This document shows positions 43,179 to 52,621 of a stretch of DNA of 64,000 nt, in pieces (position 1 is the stretch's first letter; each line of letters begins with the position of its first letter). The DNA is taken from the NCBI RefSeq assembly GCF_000834055.1, contig NZ_JXSQ01000006.1:121228-185227 (forward strand), given 5' to 3'. This stretch comes from Leucobacter komagatae (GTDB taxonomy: Bacteria > Actinomycetota > Actinomycetes > Actinomycetales > Microbacteriaceae). The position numbers and the translations under genes were made by a program. The notes below the pieces were generated by a model. That model saw only the letters and a program-made list of their open reading frames with translations. It did no database searches and was not told the origin of the DNA.

Positions 43179-44074
43179 CGGGGACGGGCGACCTCTGCGA
43201 GGAGGGCGCTGGCCTCAGCGCTCAGCGACGCTCCCCGCCACAGCGCGGTGAGTGGCCGAGTGATCTCGAGGCCATCGATCAGCACGCGCGCCAACCTGCC
43301 GCTGTCGAGGTCTTCGCGGACAGCGAGCACGCTGAGTGCGCCGGGCGCGACGCCCGCCATGATCGCGCTGCGCGCGCCAAGCGTCGACTCGTGCACGGCC
43401 GCCGGCTCAGCGGTGCGTGGAGCGCCCGCCGCGGCGAGCGCGTCGTCGAGTGCGCGCCGAGTGCCGCTCCCGAGTTCACGGAGCACAAGCGGTGTCTCAG
43501 CGAGCTCCCCAGCTGTTACCGTGCCGCCAGCCCACGGGTGGTTCGCAGCGACCACAATCTCAATTTGGTCGTGTCCGATGGTGGCCGACGACAGGTCTCC
43601 CGGAACCGCCGGGGTCTCAACGAACCCGAGGTCGGCGCCGCCGGCGCGCACCGCCGCAATCACGGCCTCGCTATTTGCGGCGGTGAGCTGCGCGGCGGCT
43701 CCGCCCGCACCCGCTTCGATCCGCCAGCGTGCGATCCATTCGGGCAGGAGGTGCTCGGCGATGGTGAGGCTCGCGGCGATCCGCAACCCTCGGCCGCGGC
43801 CCGTTCTGAGTGCGGCGGCGGCGCTCGCGTAGTCCGCCGCCGCTGCGAGCAGCGGGCGGGCCCACCCAACCACGAGTTCGCCGGCTTCCGTGAGCTGCGA
43901 GCCACGGGCCGAGCGTACGAGCAGCGCTAGTTGCAGGTCGGCTTCGAGGGAGCGGATCCGCAGCGATACGGCCTGCTGGCTCACCCCGAGAACCGCGCTG
44001 GCAGCCGAAATACTGCCGCTCTCAGCGACGTGGGTGAGGGCGCTGAGCGCGCCGAGGTCGGGTGTGCGTTCCAT
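43175..44074 (-). CDS. LysR family transcriptional regulator
   Basis: 299 aa. The N-terminal helix-turn-helix is 'LGALSALTHVAESGSISAASAVLGVSQQAVSLRIRSLEADL', and the C-terminal effector-binding domain begins near 'LRIAASLTIAEHLLPEWIARW'. It is divergent from the yeiH-type gene, the usual arrangement in which a LysR protein activates its neighbour. The ATG at 44074 has GGAG close upstream. Its stop overlaps the convergent dehydrogenase stop in a shared CTAG (43175-43178). Confidence 0.92.
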   Translation of the reverse strand: MERTPDLGALSALTHVAESGSISAASAVLGVSQQAVSLRIRSLEADLQLALLVRSARGSQLTEAGELVVGWARPLLAAAADYASAAAALRTGRGRGLRIAASLTIAEHLLPEWIARWRIEAGAGGAAAQLTAANSEAVIAAVRAGGADLGFVETPAVPGDLSSATIGHDQIEIVVAANHPWAGGTVTAGELAETPLVLRELGSGTRRALDDALAAAGAPRTAEPAAVHESTLGARSAIMAGVAPGALSVLAVREDLDSGRLARVLIDGLEITRPLTALWRGASLSAEASALLAEVARPR

Positions 44075-44169
44075 CCGGGCTCCCTCCGCTCGTGAGCTAC
44101 AAGCATAGCTTGTAGCCATGCCGGGTATCCGCTCTACCGCGACGACAGCGGCAGGAGCAGCATGGAATC

Positions 44170-45252
44170 ATGCACGCAACACCAGCAGCCAAGCGAACCG
44201 CAACCCCCGACGCCCCAGGGCGCACTCCCCCGCTCGCCGGCGCAATTGCCTGGGCGCGCCGCGTCGGGCCAGGCCTCGCGATCTGCCTCGCGGCGGCAGG
44301 CGCCTCCTACGCGCTCAGTGTCGCGCTCCCCGGTGTGAGCCCGATGATCATCGCGATCGTGCTGGGTGTCGTCGCCGCGAACACCGGCGTCTTGCCCGCT
44401 GCGGCGGCCCCAGGAATCCAGTTCTCGGCGAAGAAGCTGCTGCGCGTGGGCATCGTGTTCCTCGGCTTGCAGCTGGTACTCGGCGACATCGTTGCGCTCG
44501 GGGCCCCGATGCTCGGCGTCATCGTCTGCGTCGTCGCTGGCGGCCTGCTCGGGACCCTCGCGCTCGGGCGGCTGCTTCGCGTGCCCAAGCAGCTCGCCCT
44601 GCTCATCGCGTGCGGCTTCTCGATCTGCGGCGCGGCCGCAGTCGCCGGTGCCGCTGGCGTGACCGACCCAGACGACGAGCACGAGGAGGCCACGGTCACC
44701 GCCGTCGCGCTCGTGGTGATCTTCGGGACACTCATGATCCCGCTCGTGCCGCTACTCGGGCCGGTGCTCGGGCTCAGCCCCGATGAGACCGGCATGTGGG
44801 CTGGCGCATCGATCCACGAGATCGCACAGGTCGTCGCCGTCGGCGGTATCCTCGGCGGCACCGCGCTCACCCTCGCCGTGATCGTGAAGCTCGCCCGCGT
44901 GCTGCTGCTCGCGCCCGTCATGGCCGTGCTGAGCCTGCGCATCAGGCGGGCGGCCGCGGCGAACCCGGCTCACCCAGGATCGCAGCCGAAACTCCCCCCG
45001 ATCGTGCCGGGGTTCATCCTCGGGTTCCTCGCGATGGTGCTGCTGCGGTCGTTCGTGCCGCTCCCCGACGCGGTGCTCGCGACCGGGCAGCTGCTGCAGA
45101 CCGTGTTGCTCGCCGCCGCGATGTTCGGGCTCGGCTGCGGCGTGAAGATTCGCAGTCTGCTGCGCGTCGGCGGGCGTCCGTTCGCGCTCGCGGCCCTGTC
45201 AACGGTGCTCGTCGCCGGGATCGCCTTCGCGGGCGTGCTGCTCGTGGGCTGA
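44170..45252 (+). CDS. YeiH family putative anion exporter
   Basis: 360 aa with about ten membrane helices and the YeiH/UPF0324 signatures 'LLRVGIVFLGLQLVLGDI', 'ACGFSICGAAAVAGAAG', 'GASIHEIAQVVAVGG' and 'AMFGLGCGVKIRSL'. The family is annotated as a putative sulfate or sulfite exporter; the substrate has little proof. The divergent LysR gene (95 nt away) supports effector-controlled expression, as for YeiE/YeiH in enterobacteria. Confidence 0.88.
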   Translation: MHATPAAKRTATPDAPGRTPPLAGAIAWARRVGPGLAICLAAAGASYALSVALPGVSPMIIAIVLGVVAANTGVLPAAAAPGIQFSAKKLLRVGIVFLGLQLVLGDIVALGAPMLGVIVCVVAGGLLGTLALGRLLRVPKQLALLIACGFSICGAAAVAGAAGVTDPDDEHEEATVTAVALVVIFGTLMIPLVPLLGPVLGLSPDETGMWAGASIHEIAQVVAVGGILGGTALTLAVIVKLARVLLLAPVMAVLSLRIRRAAAANPAHPGSQPKLPPIVPGFILGFLAMVLLRSFVPLPDAVLATGQLLQTVLLAAAMFGLGCGVKIRSLLRVGGRPFALAALSTVLVAGIAFAGVLLVG

Positions 45253-45328
45253 GCCGCTCAGGGCCGGGCGTGGGCGTGGCCCTCCGCCTGCTGGCCTCGC
45301 TGACCAGACGGCCCGGCCTACCGGCGAG

Positions 45329-45400
45329 AGCATATGGTTCCGACGAAAGCACATGATTTCTACGTGTAGAAACCATGTGCTTTCGTCGGAACCATATGCT
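45329..45400. repeat. 72-bp near-perfect palindrome
   Basis: Arms 45329-45363 and 45366-45400 are complementary at 34 of 35 positions around 2 bp, with core GGTTCCGACGAAAGCACATG. Weaker pairing extends outward (45320 side with TTTGGCGGG). It lies between the convergent yeiH and rluB genes and lacks a T run, so it is longer than a normal terminator. Both strands read almost the same sequence. Confidence 0.85.
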
Positions 45401-45408
45401 TTGGCGGG

Positions 45409-46677
45409 CTACCTGCTGCCCCCGCGGCCACCGCCACGGTACCCACGCTGGTTGTCGCGACGATCATCCTGGCGACCGGATCGGCCTGACCGGCCTGACC
45501 GGTCGGATCGCTCTGACCGGCCTGACCAGTCGGACCCGTCCGACCGACCGGATCCGTCCCGCTGCTCCGGGTTCGCGCGGCCCGCGTTCGGGTTCCCGCT
45601 CGAGGCGATGCCGCGCATGCCGCGAGCGCCCTTGCCGTCGCCGGGGCGGCCGGCGGTCACCGGGGTCTTCTTGTCTCCCCAGCGCCCGCCCTTCGTCGAG
45701 TCGCCGTCGCCAGCAGTCAGCAGCGCACCGCGCTCGGCGGCGGAGAGCTCACGGAGCTCACCGACCCGCAGGGTGCCGAGGTTGAGCGGCCCGAACTGTC
45801 GGCGAACGAGCTCCTCAACGGGATGCCCGAGCTCGGCCATGAAGCGTCGAACGATACGGTTCTTGCCCGAGTGGATCGTGAGCTCAACAAGCGAGTGCGT
45901 CTTCGTCGAACCGTTGGGCAGTAGCTTCGCGCGGTCCGCGTTCATGGGCCCGTCGGAAAGCTCCACACCGTCGAGCATGCGCTGGATTACGGCCGCGGTC
46001 ACCTGCCCCCGCACCTTCGCAATGTAGGTCTTTTCCACACCGAAGCTCGGGTGCGCAAGCTTGTGCGCGAGTTCGCCGTCGTTCGTGAGAATGAGCAGGC
46101 CGCTCGTGTCGGTGTCGAGGCGGCCGACGTTGTAGAGCCGGTCTTCGACCTGGTCGGTGAATTCCCGCAGGTCTGGCCTGCCCTGCTCATCGTTCATGGT
46201 GGAAACGACGCCGACCGGCTTGTTCAGCACGAAGTAGCGCTTCGTCGCATCGAGCTGCACGACGACGCCGTCGACGCGCACCTCATCGGTTTCGGGGTGC
46301 ACGCGCGAGCCGAGCTCGCGCTGCTGTTCGCCGTTCACAGACACGCGGCCGCTCGTGATGAGCGTCTCGCAGGCGCGGCGGGAGGCGACGCCCGCGTTCG
46401 CGAGCGCTTTCTGCAGGCGGATCGTGCCCTCCTCGCCCTCGCGGTCTACCCCGCCGTCGGCAGCACCGGCCGAACCCGCGGAACCCGCAGACGTCGTTGG
46501 GCGGTCCCAGCCCCACTCGGCCATGTCGATCTCGACCGCCTGGCCGTCGACGGAGAACGCCCCGCCAGAGCCACCACGGTCGTCGTCGCTCGCGTCGCTA
46601 CCGTCGTAGTCGTCGCCGTGGGTACCGTTGTCGTCGTTGTCCCCGCGGGGCTCTTCGAAGTCGCTAGAGCGATTCAT
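45409..46677 (-). CDS. Ribosomal large-subunit pseudouridine synthase RluB family
   Basis: 422 aa. Residues 1-85 are acidic and low in complexity. The S4 RNA-binding domain starts at 'IRLQKALANAGVASRRACETLITSGRVSVNG', and the catalytic domain carries the Asp in 'GRLDTDTSGLLILTNDG'. The last 90 residues are Arg/Gly/Ser/Asp-rich with many GRSDRSG units. It makes pseudouridine in 23S rRNA helix 89. The ATG at 46677 has AAGGA 7 nt upstream and overlaps scpB by 14 nt; a start at 46698 is less likely. Confidence 0.93.
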   Translation of the reverse strand: MNRSSDFEEPRGDNDDNGTHGDDYDGSDASDDDRGGSGGAFSVDGQAVEIDMAEWGWDRPTTSAGSAGSAGAADGGVDREGEEGTIRLQKALANAGVASRRACETLITSGRVSVNGEQQRELGSRVHPETDEVRVDGVVVQLDATKRYFVLNKPVGVVSTMNDEQGRPDLREFTDQVEDRLYNVGRLDTDTSGLLILTNDGELAHKLAHPSFGVEKTYIAKVRGQVTAAVIQRMLDGVELSDGPMNADRAKLLPNGSTKTHSLVELTIHSGKNRIVRRFMAELGHPVEELVRRQFGPLNLGTLRVGELRELSAAERGALLTAGDGDSTKGGRWGDKKTPVTAGRPGDGKGARGMRGIASSGNPNAGRANPEQRDGSGRSDGSDWSGRSERSDRSGRSGRSGRQDDRRDNQRGYRGGGRGGSR

Positions 46678-47314
46678 GGTCAAATCCTTCCGATCCATCG
46701 TCGAGTAGCGGCGCTACCGATGGAAGTTCACTAATGTCGCCGATGCCGAGGTGGCCGAGAAGTTGCTCGCTCGTTCCGTAGAGGATCGCGCCGGTTTCGC
46801 CGTCGTGCCCCACCTCGGCGACGAGGCCGCGCGCGAGCAGGGTGCGTACGACCGAGTCGACATTCACGGCACGGATCGACGCGATCGCCCCACGGGAGAC
46901 TGGCTGCCGGTATGCGATGACGGCGAGCGTCTCGAGCGCGGCCTGCGAGAGTTTCGCTGGGCTCTGCTGCTGCACGAAGTCGGCGACGACGGGGTCGAGG
47001 CTCTCGCGCACGTAGAAGCGGTAGCCGCCTGCGACCTCGCGGAGTTCGAAGCCTCTTGGCGGCACGCCTGTGGTTTCGCCGTTGTAGTCCGCGATGAGCG
47101 TCTGCAGCTCTTTGCGCACCTCCCGGACTGGCCGATCGCAAGCGGTCGCGAGGGTCATCGCTGACAGCGGCTCGTCGGCGACGATGAGGAGTGCCTCGAG
47201 CTGCTGCGCGAGCGAGTGTGCTGCGCGGGCCGCGGCGAGCTCGGTCTCGGGTGCGGCGTCCGCTGCCGAAGCTTCATCAATAAGGAGCGTCACGCCCGTC
47301 GTCTCGTCAGTCAT
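46664..47314 (-). CDS. Segregation and condensation protein B
   Basis: 216 aa, with two winged-helix units ('LAQQLEALLIVADEPLSAMTLATA' and 'LSQAALETLAVIAYRQPVSRGAIASIRAVNVDSVVRTLLARGLVAEVG'). ScpB dimers join ScpA on the SMC complex to compact and separate chromosomes. The ATG at 47314 has AGGAA 6 nt upstream and overlaps the scpA stop by 8 nt. It is in the standard parA-scpA-scpB-rluB order. Confidence 0.95.
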   Translation of the reverse strand: MTDETTGVTLLIDEASAADAAPETELAAARAAHSLAQQLEALLIVADEPLSAMTLATACDRPVREVRKELQTLIADYNGETTGVPPRGFELREVAGGYRFYVRESLDPVVADFVQQQSPAKLSQAALETLAVIAYRQPVSRGAIASIRAVNVDSVVRTLLARGLVAEVGHDGETGAILYGTSEQLLGHLGIGDISELPSVAPLLDDGSEGFDHESL

Positions 47315-48131
47315 AGTCACTTCCTAGTGTGGAGAGTTCTTCGTCGTCCCAGTTCTCGCCGGCCCACTGCACGCTGAGTTCGCCGAGCGGCTCTGCCTGT
47401 TCGAAGAGCACGGCGTTGCGCCGGTAGAGTTCGAGGATCGCGAGAAAGCGGGCGACAATGACCCCTTTCTCCGTCACCCCGGCGATGAGTTCACGGAAGC
47501 TGCGCGCCGGCCCGCCGCGGAGCATCGACACGATAATCGCAGCCTGCTCGCGGATCGAGACGAGGGGCGCGTGCAGGTGGTCGAGCCCGACGGTTGGGAT
47601 CTCGCGCGGCGCGAACGCGAGCATCGCGACGGCTGCGAAATCCGCTGGCGAGAGCGTCCACACCAGCTCTGGGCCGCGCTCGCGGTATTTAGGTTCGAGC
47701 GGCACCTGGCGGGGGTGCCTGGATTCCTCGGCGACGAGCCGCGCACGGAACCACTCGCTCGCCTGCTTGAACGCCCGGTACTGGAGGAGGCGGGCGAACA
47801 GCAGGTCGCGCGCTTCGAGCAACGCGATATCTTCTGGGTCGACGACCTCGCCCTGCGGCAGAAGGCTCGCGATCTTCATATCGAGGAGCGTCGCGGCGAC
47901 GACCAAGAACTCGGAGGCCTGGTCGAGTGCGAGGATGCCCTGCCCCTCGAGCGTCGCGAGGTACGAGATGAACTCGTCGGTGACGAGCGACAGGGACACC
48001 TCTGTGATGTCGAGCTCATGCTTGCCGATGAGACTCAGCAACAGGTCGAATGGCCCGTCAAAGCCGTCGAGTGAAACGCGGAAGCCCGAGTCACCGCCCG
48101 CGGTCGCGGCCTCGGTTTCGAGCGCTGCCAT
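47307..48131 (-). CDS. Segregation and condensation protein A (kleisin)
   Basis: 274 aa with the kleisin plan: an N-terminal SMC-binding part ('FRVSLDGFDGPFDLLLSLIGKHELDITEVSLSLVTDEFISYL') and a C-terminal winged helix ('FLAILELYRRNAVLFEQAEPLGELSVQW'). It closes the SMC ring together with ScpB. The ATG at 48131 follows GGGGA; a TTG at 48149 is possible. It lies just after parA (10-nt gap). Confidence 0.95.
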   Translation of the reverse strand: MAALETEAATAGGDSGFRVSLDGFDGPFDLLLSLIGKHELDITEVSLSLVTDEFISYLATLEGQGILALDQASEFLVVAATLLDMKIASLLPQGEVVDPEDIALLEARDLLFARLLQYRAFKQASEWFRARLVAEESRHPRQVPLEPKYRERGPELVWTLSPADFAAVAMLAFAPREIPTVGLDHLHAPLVSIREQAAIIVSMLRGGPARSFRELIAGVTEKGVIVARFLAILELYRRNAVLFEQAEPLGELSVQWAGENWDDEELSTLGSDYD

Positions 48132-48141
48132 GGATCCCCGG

Positions 48142-48996
48142 TTAGGCAACCACGCCGCGTTGCACGAGCTCGCGGGCGAGCTTCAGGTATGCCTCAGATG
48201 CCGGGTTCGACGGCGCGTATTCAAGCACTGACTGCGCGGCGATCTGCGCGTCAGGCAGCTTCACTGTTCGGCCGATCACCGTGTCAAACACGGAGTTTCC
48301 GAACGTGTCGACGACGCGCTCGAGCACCTCGCGCGCGTGCAGTGTGCGCGGGTCGTACATCGTTGCGAGGATGCCGTCGAGCTCGAGCGAGGGGTTGAGC
48401 CTGTCGCGCACCTTGTCGATCGTTTCGACGAGCAGAGCGACGCCGCGCAACGCGAAGTACTCGCACGCGAGCGGGATGAGCACGCCGTGGCTCGCGGTGA
48501 GCGCGTTGACGGTGAGCAGTCCGAGCGAGGGCTGGCAGTCGATGAGGATCACGTCGTAGTCGTCAGTGACGCGCCGCAGCACGCCGCCAAGGATCTGCTC
48601 GCGGGCGACCTCGCTCACGAGGTGCACCTCCGCGGCTGACAGGTCGATGTTCGCGGGGATCACGTCGAGCCCGGGCGTGCCGGTCTTCTGAATCGCCTCG
48701 CGGGGATCCTTCAGCTTGCCGAGCATGAGGTCGTAGATTGTCGGCACGTCGTGCGCTGGCACGCCAAGCCCAGCAGAGAGGGCGCCCTGCGGGTCGAAGT
48801 CAACGGCGAGCACGCGGCGCCCGTAGCGCGCGAGCGCGGCTGCGAGGTTGATAGTCGACGTGGTCTTTCCCACGCCGCCCTTCTGGTTGCACATCGCGAT
48901 GATGCGCGCCGGGCCGTGGCGGTCGAGCACTTTGGGTGCGGGAATGACTCGCTCGGGGCGTCCCGTAGGTCCCAGCTCGTTCTGCTTTGTCGCCAC
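48142..48996 (-). CDS. ParA family ATPase
   Basis: 284 aa. The deviant Walker A KGGVGKTT (residues 39-46), 'DFDPQGALSAGLG' and 'DVILIDCQPSLGLLTVNAL' place it in the ParA/Soj group, which positions DNA or protein cargo by ATP-driven binding. No parB or parS is adjacent; this scpAB-linked copy is distinct from the origin-proximal parAB in related genomes. It starts with GTG at 48996 after a GGGAA/GGA-rich leader. Confidence 0.93.
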   Translation of the reverse strand: MATKQNELGPTGRPERVIPAPKVLDRHGPARIIAMCNQKGGVGKTTSTINLAAALARYGRRVLAVDFDPQGALSAGLGVPAHDVPTIYDLMLGKLKDPREAIQKTGTPGLDVIPANIDLSAAEVHLVSEVAREQILGGVLRRVTDDYDVILIDCQPSLGLLTVNALTASHGVLIPLACEYFALRGVALLVETIDKVRDRLNPSLELDGILATMYDPRTLHAREVLERVVDTFGNSVFDTVIGRTVKLPDAQIAAQSVLEYAPSNPASEAYLKLARELVQRGVVA

Positions 48997-49175
48997 TCCG
49001 ATTCCCTTTCCGTCGCTACCGCCCTATCCTACCGCGGCTCGGCATGGCTGACCCGCCGCAAAGCCGCACGGTGCAGGGTCGCCTGCTTCCAGGTTCCCCA
49101 TCCGACGCGACCGCGCCGTGGTTCCCGCCGCGATTCCTGCCGTGCGGTGCGCAACGCTCAGCGCACGTGGGCGCC

Positions 49176-51380
49176 CTACGGAGTGGTCCGCGCCCGTCGC
49201 GCGAGCAGGAGCGCGCCTCCGGCCGTGAGAAGCAGGCCGACCGCCACGAGCGACCGCCGCTCCCCCTCGGACCCCGAGCGCGCGAGCGACTCCGGCAGCC
49301 CATTACCTCCGCCCGCACCGGTGCCGCCCGTTGCGCCTTCAACGGAGGGCCGTTGCTCCAGGGGAACCGGCACCTCACGCTGCTCGAGGTCGATCGTCGC
49401 GAGTGCACGCGCGAGCTCCGACGGCGAAGCTGCCCCCGCAGCCGCACGCAGCGTGTTGGCTGCTCGAGGTTCCTCCGGCGTCCCAACCGTGAGGGTGCTC
49501 TTGCCCGGCGTCGTTGAGGTGCGCACTGTCAATCGGTACACCCCAGGAGCGGTCTCCTGTGCGGCGCTGAACCATTGACCTGGGTCGTCCGAGGTCACTG
49601 CGAGTGCCGCATTCGAAACAGCATTGCCGTGCGCATCACGAATGCTTGCTTCGAGCGTCGTCTCGGACTCACCATCGGCTGGCAGCACGTCGTCTTCGAG
49701 CACGAGATCCGCTTCGGCGGGCTCGCCCGCGACGAGTGTTAGCGGGACCTGACGGGTGAGCGCAGGGGCTACCGATGTGTCCGTCACGGTGATTGTCGCG
49801 CTCCCGGCCACAGTTCGGGCGGTCACCTCGGCGGTGTAAGTACCATCTCCGATATCGGTAATTGGCCCAACGACGATGTCATCGCTCCCCACAGCAGCGA
49901 TGGGCTCCCCCGCAATGGCGTTACCGTGAAGGTCAGCAGCCGTGATCATAAGCTTCGTCCATGAGACCCCGTCTGCCGTGAGCCTGTCGTTGGCAAGATT
50001 CGCGGTGAGCTCGTGCGCCGGCCCCGCGAGTCGCGTGAGTGTCACGGAACGCTCGATGGAGGACGGGGCGTCGGGCGCAGTCACCGTGAATACCTCTGTA
50101 CCTGCCCGCTTCGATGCGGGTATTTCCGCCCGGTATTGCCCGTCACCGTTGGAGTACATGGGCAGGGGCGGTAGCCCCGGCCCGGTCAGCAGGAGCAGAT
50201 CATCAGCCCGCGGGTTTCCATAGGCGTCAGTCGCCTTCGCTGTCACTGTCGTGGTCGACTGCCCGTCGGCGAGAATCGCTGGTGCGTCGAGTTCTGCGGT
50301 GAGGTTGGTCAAGGGGCCGGGAAGGAGTGTGAGTGTCAGCTGCTGAGTGAGGTGCGGCTCGACCGAGGTGTTTGCGACGGTGAACGTGACATCACCGAGC
50401 CTTCGTACCGAGGTGACCTCGGCCGTGTATTTTCCGGCGCCCTGGTCTCGCACGCGACCGACAGAGACCCCCGCTGTGTCGCTCGTGACGGTCACGGTGT
50501 CGCCCGAAACCGGGTTTCCATTCGCGTCGGCCACCTGTGCCGTGAGCCACGTTGTCGATGTTCCGTCCGCCGTGAGTGTGCTGTTGCCGAGTTGTGCCGT
50601 CAGCTCCGCCGCTGGCCCTGCAACGAGGTGAACGGGAAAGGAGCCGACGGCGTTCCCGACTCGCGCACCAACTGTGGTGTGACCGGCTTTTTTGGACGCT
50701 GTTATCACGCCGCGGTATTCATTGCCCGATACTGCCGTCCACGTCGCTGTGACTGCCCCCACTTGAATGGGGAACGTCCAGCTTAGAGTGGCACCAGCGG
50801 GGTCGCCGTACTTATCGGAGGCCTTCACGGAAACCACTACTTGATCTTTCCCGTCGGCCACGAGCGTAGCTGTAGTCGGGAAGAATTTGATCACTGCGGG
50901 CGGGGGATTGATCTGCAAGACCCGCACCCTCGCTTCTTTCAGCTGGTCACCGACGCCAACCTGCGCCTTGATGAGTGCATCACCGATCGTCCTGCTGCTC
51001 GTTAGGACCGCGGAATATGTGCCGTTTCCGTTGTCTACTGGCGTTCCGATCCGCTGACCGGGATCGCTGCTCGTAAAGGTGACTACCTCGCCGACTATCC
51101 CGGCCCCTGAAGGCCCGAGCACCGTTGCAGTCAAGGTCGTCTCGCTCTCCTCGTCAGCTGCGATGACACCCAGGTTTGCCACCAGTGAAATCGAGCCCAC
51201 CTGCTCACCAACGAAGTCGAGCGTGGGCTTCTGGGCCTCCGTGGACTGCACCCCGACGGTGCGGGTCACTGCATTCGCAGCGGGAGCGGGCGCCCCTTCC
51301 CACGACAGCATCGTGAGAACGAGTCCGGCTGCGAGCGCCGTCCCCACGAACGCCCGCAGCCGACCGAATGAAACCCCCAT
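49176..51380 (-). CDS. Secreted invasin-like Ig-repeat surface protein
   Basis: 734 aa. A signal peptide (about 1-36, ending 'APAANA') is followed by about six Ig-like domains of about 95 residues of the Big_1/invasin D3 type. Each has 'TADGxSxTxLTAxVxDAxGNPVxGxxVxxxS' and a closing 'GxYTAEVTxSxxxG' strand. The C-terminus is a disordered Gly-rich part, LARSG, a hydrophobic helix and 'RRARTTP', resembling the LAXTG signal of class E sortases. It is probably an adhesin on the cell wall. The ATG at 51380 has AGGGGG upstream. It interrupts the usual xerD-parA order. Confidence 0.85.
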   Translation of the reverse strand: MGVSFGRLRAFVGTALAAGLVLTMLSWEGAPAPAANAVTRTVGVQSTEAQKPTLDFVGEQVGSISLVANLGVIAADEESETTLTATVLGPSGAGIVGEVVTFTSSDPGQRIGTPVDNGNGTYSAVLTSSRTIGDALIKAQVGVGDQLKEARVRVLQINPPPAVIKFFPTTATLVADGKDQVVVSVKASDKYGDPAGATLSWTFPIQVGAVTATWTAVSGNEYRGVITASKKAGHTTVGARVGNAVGSFPVHLVAGPAAELTAQLGNSTLTADGTSTTWLTAQVADANGNPVSGDTVTVTSDTAGVSVGRVRDQGAGKYTAEVTSVRRLGDVTFTVANTSVEPHLTQQLTLTLLPGPLTNLTAELDAPAILADGQSTTTVTAKATDAYGNPRADDLLLLTGPGLPPLPMYSNGDGQYRAEIPASKRAGTEVFTVTAPDAPSSIERSVTLTRLAGPAHELTANLANDRLTADGVSWTKLMITAADLHGNAIAGEPIAAVGSDDIVVGPITDIGDGTYTAEVTARTVAGSATITVTDTSVAPALTRQVPLTLVAGEPAEADLVLEDDVLPADGESETTLEASIRDAHGNAVSNAALAVTSDDPGQWFSAAQETAPGVYRLTVRTSTTPGKSTLTVGTPEEPRAANTLRAAAGAASPSELARALATIDLEQREVPVPLEQRPSVEGATGGTGAGGGNGLPESLARSGSEGERRSLVAVGLLLTAGGALLLARRARTTP

Positions 51381-51619
51381 GGTTACCCCCTGCTTTGAAT
51401 CTCGGCCGCCTCCGTGGCCACAATCTCGAAAGCAGCTTCTTTTCTTCGGCGCTCCCGGCATAAGCGTAAGGCGGGTATACCTTCTCCGACGTTCCAACCC
51501 TAGAATCGTGCGCAATTTGCCGAGTAGCGTGCGCGATTTGCACGCCGAACCGCGTCGCAGCCGGAAACCTCAGCTCCCCTGCCGGAAACCTCAGCTCCGC
51601 CGCCGGCGGGAAGCCCTCG

Positions 51620-52618
51620 CTAGGTCGCCCGCGGGTGCGCGTTCACGAAGTGCTCGCGGAGCGTGTCTGCGGTGACCTGGGTGTAGATTTGCGTCGTCGT
51701 GACCGAAGAGTGCCCGAGGAGCTCCTGCACCGCGCGCACGTCGGCGCCGCCGGCGAGCAGGTGGGTCGCGAACGAATGCCGCAGCGTATGCGGAGAAATC
51801 TCGACAGTGAGTTCGGCCGCCTCTGCCGCAGCCCTGATCACGAGCCAGGCGCTCTGCCGCGACAGGCGGGCGCCGCGCGGGCCGAGAAACAGCGCGGGGC
51901 TGCCCGTGCCGCGGGCGGCGAACTGGGGCCGAGCGCGCACGAGATACGCTGCGAGGGCTTCGCCAGCGTATCGCCCGTACGGCACAATCCGCGTCTTCGA
52001 CCCTTTGCCGGTCACGCGCATGAGCCCGCCATTCGCGAGGGCCCGTTCGGGGTCGCCCCAAACGTCCCGGCCGCCGCCGCCAGCACCGTCCCCCGCGGTG
52101 CCAGCGTAGAGGTCGTCAAGGTCAATCGCCGTAACCTCGCTCACGCGGGCGCCGCTCGCGTAGAGCAGCTCGAGGAGCGCGCGATCGCGGAGCGAGACAG
52201 GGTCATCACCCGACACCGCTTCAAGGAGTGCCTGCACGTCCTCGATTGAAATCGCCTTCGGGAGCCGCTGCCCCTTCTTCGGGGTACGCACGCCCCGCCC
52301 GGCATTGTCGGGCAACTCGCCCTCGTCAAAGAGGAAGCGGTGGAGCCCCCGCACGGTGGACACCATGCGCGTGATCGACGAGGCAGAGTATGCAGGCGCC
52401 GGCGGATCCGCACCCTCTTTCGTCGCGCTCGCGAGGGCGGCGACGTACGCGGAAATCGTCTCGGGCGTCACCCGAGCGAGGTCATCGATGCCCTGCTCGT
52501 CGAGCCACGCGGAGTAGCGGGCGAAGTCGCGCCGGTACGCGGCGAGGCTGTTGTCGGAGAGCCCACGCTCGATGCTCAGGTGCCTGAGGTATTTCTCGAC
52601 CGAAGAGGCAGGCCGCAT
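51620..52618 (-). CDS. Site-specific tyrosine recombinase XerD
   Basis: 332 aa. An N-terminal SAM-like core-binding domain ('[26 protein letters not shown]') precedes the catalytic domain with Arg in '[10 protein letters not shown]', Lys in 'GKGSKTR', His-x-x-Arg in '[14 protein letters not shown]', His in '[12 protein letters not shown]' and the nucleophile Tyr in that same motif. It resolves chromosome dimers at dif. A Gly-rich insertion (about 180-195) lies between the catalytic Arg and Lys. It is 3 nt after the Nudix gene. Confidence 0.94.
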   Translation of the reverse strand: MRPASSVEKYLRHLSIERGLSDNSLAAYRRDFARYSAWLDEQGIDDLARVTPETISAYVAALASATKEGADPPAPAYSASSITRMVSTVRGLHRFLFDEGELPDNAGRGVRTPKKGQRLPKAISIEDVQALLEAVSGDDPVSLRDRALLELLYASGARVSEVTAIDLDDLYAGTAGDGAGGGGRDVWGDPERALANGGLMRVTGKGSKTRIVPYGRYAGEALAAYLVRARPQFAARGTGSPALFLGPRGARLSRQSAWLVIRAAAEAAELTVEISPHTLRHSFATHLLAGGADVRAVQELLGHSSVTTTQIYTQVTADTLREHFVNAHPRAT

Positions 52619-52621
52619 GGG

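Noticed and set aside
51620..52618. XerD as a phage or island integrase
   Set aside because: It lies in the conserved pyrG-nudix-xerD-parA-scpAB order and has the core XerD catalytic motifs.
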